Shown here piece after piece: positions 60,344 through 64,000 of a stretch of DNA of 64,000 nt. The notes beneath the pieces were generated by a model. The model was not told the origin of the DNA. It ran no database searches and saw nothing but the letters and a program-made list of their open reading frames with translations. The DNA is from an uncultured Bacteroidota bacterium. Lineage in GTDB: Bacteria > Bacteroidota > Bacteroidia > Flavobacteriales > Flavobacteriaceae. The stretch is taken from the NCBI GenBank assembly GCA_913041125.1, contig CAJWHM010000004.1, positions 27,813 to 91,812 of the forward strand, in the 5' to 3' direction. The number at the start of each line of letters is the position of its first letter. Positions within the stretch are counted from its first letter, which is position 1. The position numbers and the translations under genes were made by a program.

Positions 60344-61141
60344 TTAATAATCCCATTGTCTAGTTATGTCTAGTTTTTTCTGAACTTCTATTTCTTCCTT
60401 TGGAATAACTTTAAGGAATGAAGGATGTTGTTCAATAGCAAATTCTATTTTTTCTATTATTTTCTCAAGATTCTCGTTTTCATAATCAATTTCTAATGGA
60501 TCTTTAATTATCATAGATTGGAGAATTCCTCTCTTCTTAATCATTAATCCTTTTTTGTCGAAAGAACGCCTAAAACCATCTATCACGATGGGTATAACAA
60601 TTGGTTTGTAATGCTTGATAATATGCGCTGTTCCTTTTCTAACAGGCTTAAATGGTTTTGTAGTTCCTTGCGGAAAGGTTATAACCCAACCATCCTTCAA
60701 TGCCAACCCGATGTTTGATATATCACTCATTTTAACTTGTCTATTAATTGTTTTACCAGCTTCTCTCCAAGTTCGTTCTATTGATACAGAACCTGCATAA
60801 GCAAGAATTCGAGGTAATAATCCTGATTTCATTGTTTCTTTAGCAGCAACATAATAAATATTCAATTTTGGGTTCCATAAATAACCCACATTTTTAATAC
60901 TATCGATTCTACCACTAAGACTAGCATTAAATACATGTAACATTGCTACAACATCTGCAAAGTAGGTCTGGTGGTTGGAAATAAACAAAACATTTTTGTC
61001 TGGAAGATTTTTTATAATATCAGAACCCTCAATTTTAAGCTCATTGAACCCTCGGTATCTTCTGTGGGTCATAAAGCCCATATATCGTATCAACCACTTT
61101 TTTAATAATAAATAATGACCGAATGGATTTTTTTTTAGCAT
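60344..61141 (-). CDS. 1-acyl-sn-glycerol-3-phosphate acyltransferase-like
   Basis: FISNHQTYFADV, TFPQGTTKPF, GTAHIIKHYKPIVIPIVIDG. Confidence 0.92.
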   Translation of the reverse strand: MLKKNPFGHYLLLKKWLIRYMGFMTHRRYRGFNELKIEGSDIIKNLPDKNVLFISNHQTYFADVVAMLHVFNASLSGRIDSIKNVGYLWNPKLNIYYVAAKETMKSGLLPRILAYAGSVSIERTWREAGKTINRQVKMSDISNIGLALKDGWVITFPQGTTKPFKPVRKGTAHIIKHYKPIVIPIVIDGFRRSFDKKGLMIKKRGILQSMIIKDPLEIDYENENLEKIIEKIEFAIEQHPSFLKVIPKEEIEVQKKLDITRQWDY

Positions 61142-61168
61142 TAGTTCGGCGAAAAATCAAATATAAAA

Positions 61169-61810
61169 TTAATTTAATTCAAGAGAAGCTAATAAAGATT
61201 TAAATTCTGACAATATCATAGCAGTTGCCCCCCAAATAATGTGTCCCTTGTATGTGTAACATGGGATTAAAGAATCATTTTGATATTCATTTATTAAGAT
61301 TTTCTTTTCTATTTTTAATTTCTTCAGCTCTTCTATTGATATTTCTATATGTAAAGCTACCTCTCTAGAATCAGGATTAAATTTTGGATAAAAATTCTCA
61401 TAGGCTAAATAAGGAGTTACAATAAAATTACTAGGAGGAATATATAAGGGTGTTAAGGCAAATAAATCTTTCTTTAAGTCAATATTAATTCCTAATTCCT
61501 CACCGCATTCTCTAAGAGCAGTTTCTTTAAAAGAGCTGTCATTTTTATCAAATTTTCCTCCTGGAAGACTAATCTGTCCAGAGTGAACACCATTATAATT
61601 TGATCTTTTTATCAAAGAAAAGTATGTTTTTTCTTTCTTTGGATAACAATAAATCAAAACTGCAGCTTTTTTTGCTCTTTTTAAATTGATTACATTTTTT
61701 GATATGTTTTTAAACCGATTAGCTGGAGCCGCTTTAAGCTGTGCCTTTTTTCCTGGTAAAGGAAAATAACTTAATTTTGAGAAAAGCTCTACAAACAACT
61801 TATAATCCAT
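61169..61810 (-). CDS. NUDIX hydrolase (CoA pyrophosphatase type)
   Basis: HSGQISLPGGKFDKNDSSFKETALRECGEELGI. Confidence 0.95.
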   Translation of the reverse strand: MDYKLFVELFSKLSYFPLPGKKAQLKAAPANRFKNISKNVINLKRAKKAAVLIYCYPKKEKTYFSLIKRSNYNGVHSGQISLPGGKFDKNDSSFKETALRECGEELGINIDLKKDLFALTPLYIPPSNFIVTPYLAYENFYPKFNPDSREVALHIEISIEELKKLKIEKKILINEYQNDSLIPCYTYKGHIIWGATAMILSEFKSLLASLELN

Positions 61811-62552
61811 GCTATTTAAACTGAATATTTATATAATTTCTCTATCTTTTTTTTTAATAGGATGCCGTTTAGTTAACGAAAAGAAAAGTTCTTCAAATAA
61901 AGAAAATAATACAGTAAGAGTCCAAAAAAAAACAATTAATACTAAAAGCACTCAAGAAGATAATAAAAAAAAGAAAGCTAAAATTGATTCTTCAGTTACA
62001 GAAATATTGCTGAATGATAAAAATGCTATACCATTTTTTTTCAATTATGAAAAAAATAATCCAGAAGATAAAGTTCGAATATCTACTAGATTTGGCAATA
62101 TTGATATTAAACTATTTAAAAATACACCGTATCATAGAGCAAATTTTATTTATTTAACTAAGAAAGGATATTTTAAGAATACAACTTTTCATAGAGTTGT
62201 ACCAGATTTCATAATTCAAGGAGGAAATTCTGATCGTTATGAAACTGCAAAAAAGAGAGGGGAAATAGGAAAATATCTTCTACCTCCAGATACAAGAAAA
62301 GGTTATAAACATCACAGGGGTGTGGTATCTATGCCAAGTAGTGAAATTGAAAATCCATATAAATTAGCTTCACCTTATGAATTTTTCATTGTGCAACAAA
62401 ATCCAGGTGCTTATCATCTTGACGGTAATTACACAATTTTTGGAAAAGTGATCTCTGGAATGGATGTAGTAGATAAAATCAACAAACAGAGAACAGACAA
62501 TAGAGAAACTCCATTAACTAATGTTTTCATGGATGTAGAAATCATAGAATAA
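61809..62552 (+). CDS. Cyclophilin-type peptidyl-prolyl isomerase lipoprotein
   Basis: Lipobox LIGC; FHRVVPDFIIQGGNSD, YTIFGKVISGMDVVDKI. Confidence 0.95.
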   Translation: MLFKLNIYIISLSFFLIGCRLVNEKKSSSNKENNTVRVQKKTINTKSTQEDNKKKKAKIDSSVTEILLNDKNAIPFFFNYEKNNPEDKVRISTRFGNIDIKLFKNTPYHRANFIYLTKKGYFKNTTFHRVVPDFIIQGGNSDRYETAKKRGEIGKYLLPPDTRKGYKHHRGVVSMPSSEIENPYKLASPYEFFIVQQNPGAYHLDGNYTIFGKVISGMDVVDKINKQRTDNRETPLTNVFMDVEIIE

Positions 62553-62650
62553 ATTTTCCTTATATAGAAAAAAATATTGCAAAGTTTGAATACAATTATA
62601 TGTTGTGATTATAAGAATTTTTTATTATTTTTATAATTATAATAGATTTT

Positions 62651-63577
62651 ATGACTTTAACACAGTTAGAATATACATTAGCAGTTGCAGAAGAAGGAAA
62701 TTTCACAGTTGCTGCCGAAAAATGTTTTGTAACACAACCAACACTAAGTATGCAAGTGCAAAAATTAGAAGATGAACTTGGTGTAAAATTATTTAATAGA
62801 AACACAAAGCCTATCGCCCTCACACCAATCGGTTCAAAGATAATATCTCAGGCAAAAACTATAGTTGAAGAGGCTAAACGAATGGACGATGTTGTTTCAA
62901 TGGAAAAAGGTGAAATAAAGGGGGATTTCAAATTAGGGATTATTCCCACAGTTATGCCAACTTTGTTGCCATTATTTTTGAATTCTTTTATTAAAAAATA
63001 CCCTAAAGTAAATTTAAAAATTGAAGACTTAAATACATCATCTATTGAAGAGGGTCTAGAGAATGGGAAAATCGATGCTGGAATAGCAGCCACACCTCTT
63101 GAAAACATAAAACTTATAGAAAAGCCTTTATATTACGAACCTTTTGTTGGATATATTCCTGAAATTCATCCTTTATCAAAATTAGAGACAATTACTCCGA
63201 TTGACATAGAAAACAATGATATTCTAGTTTTAGAAGATGGACACTGTTTCAGAGATCATATCTTAAAACTTTGTAAAACAACAACAATATCACAATCATT
63301 TGATTTAAAAAGTGGAAGTTTTGAAACTCTTATTAACCTTGTTAACGAAGGACCTTGGATGACAATATTACCCTACTTGCAGACACTAAACTTATCTGAA
63401 AAAAATATCAAAAACTTAAGGTATTTTGAAGATCCTGAACCAGCAAGAGAAATAAGTATTGTTTACAATAAAAGTCAATTGAAATTACCTATAATTGAAG
63501 CACTATCTAATTTAATAGAAGGTGTTGTAAGAGGAGCAATTAAATTTGAAAATATTCAACTTATAACACCTAAATAG
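62651..63577 (+). CDS. oxyR: OxyR-type LysR regulator
   Basis: N-terminal LysR HTH; EDGHCFRDHILKLC matches the OxyR redox Cys pair spacing. Confidence 0.93.
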   Translation: MTLTQLEYTLAVAEEGNFTVAAEKCFVTQPTLSMQVQKLEDELGVKLFNRNTKPIALTPIGSKIISQAKTIVEEAKRMDDVVSMEKGEIKGDFKLGIIPTVMPTLLPLFLNSFIKKYPKVNLKIEDLNTSSIEEGLENGKIDAGIAATPLENIKLIEKPLYYEPFVGYIPEIHPLSKLETITPIDIENNDILVLEDGHCFRDHILKLCKTTTISQSFDLKSGSFETLINLVNEGPWMTILPYLQTLNLSEKNIKNLRYFEDPEPAREISIVYNKSQLKLPIIEALSNLIEGVVRGAIKFENIQLITPK

Positions 63578-63792
63578 ACGGTTTTTAATTCAGATTTATT
63601 AGAAACAAATTCTGAAACCCACTTTTTAAGCAATATTTGATCTTCAATACTTAAGTATTCATAAGCTTTAATTAATTCTTTTCTAAATAATTGAAGGTCG
63701 AAACTAACTTTCTGGAGAATTTTCTTGTGATATTTAAGATCATTTGACATTAATGACAGATAAAAATTGTTGGGTAAATTTATACACTTCAA
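63556..63792 (-). CDS. Hypothetical protein
   Basis: 78 aa ORF convergent with oxyR, 22 bp overlap. Confidence 0.5.
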   Translation of the reverse strand: MKCINLPNNFYLSLMSNDLKYHKKILQKVSFDLQLFRKELIKAYEYLSIEDQILLKKWVSEFVSNKSELKTVYLGVIS

Positions 63793-63931
63793 TTATTAAT
63801 ATTTGTTGTAAAAATGTTAAAAAATTATTTTTCATATTTTTTTGGAATGAAATAGATGAATAAAACATCAATTACAGTAAAATAAAAAATAATTAAGCCA
63901 TTATTAGATTTGTGGTAAGTTTATTAAATAT

Positions 63932-63939
63932 TATATTTG
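63932..63939 (+). promoter_or_regulatory. TATATTTG -7 box of tRNA-Pro
   Basis: TTTG-N19-TATATTTG, 10 nt before the tRNA. Confidence 0.6.
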
Positions 63940-63949
63940 CCATCATTTT

Positions 63950-64000
63950 CGGGGTGTAGCGTAGCCCGGTCATCGCGCCTGCTTTGGGAGCAGGAGGTCG
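63950..64000 (+). tRNA. tRNA-Pro (anticodon TGG), truncated by window end
   Basis: CGGGGTG acceptor, CCTGC-TTTGGGA-GCAGG anticodon arm. Confidence 0.9.

Overview
64 kb of AT-rich, gene-dense chromosome that looks like a marine Flavobacteriia/Bacteroidota genome. This assignment is inferred from protein families, TAnnTTTG-type promoters and type II beta-grasp glutamine synthetase; no 16S is present. Most of the window is housekeeping: a menaquinone-type gene run, dnaK, panB, the leu operon (leuA-C-D-leuA2-B), grpE-dnaJ, ilvE, an outer-membrane barrel/amt/PII/amt cluster, prfA-pyrF, purM, glutamine synthetase, a KDG/periplasmic oxidative sugar cluster, galE and oxyR. There are two tRNAs (Arg-ACG complete, Pro-TGG truncated at the right edge). 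I saw no phage, IS, CRISPR or rRNA. Most interesting observations: a PAS domain fused to a UbiA/MenA-type prenyltransferase beside a MenE-like protein with a degraded P-loop; a shared TGnCAn3TGnCA...TTTAAT...TGGCA element upstream of both dnaK and grpE-dnaJ; a DnaJ retaining only two of four CxxCxGxG motifs; a candidate sRNA or attenuated leader after dnaJ carrying a 28-nt motif that recurs 20 kb away; two tandem 27-28 aa single-helix ORFs missing from the supplied ORF track; a PII protein lacking canonical 2-oxoglutarate ligands; and a Tat-exported GMC/Gld3 + Gfo/Idh + DUF1080 + TIM-barrel sugar oxidation locus without SusCD. No claim was tested computationally; all need homology or expression checks.
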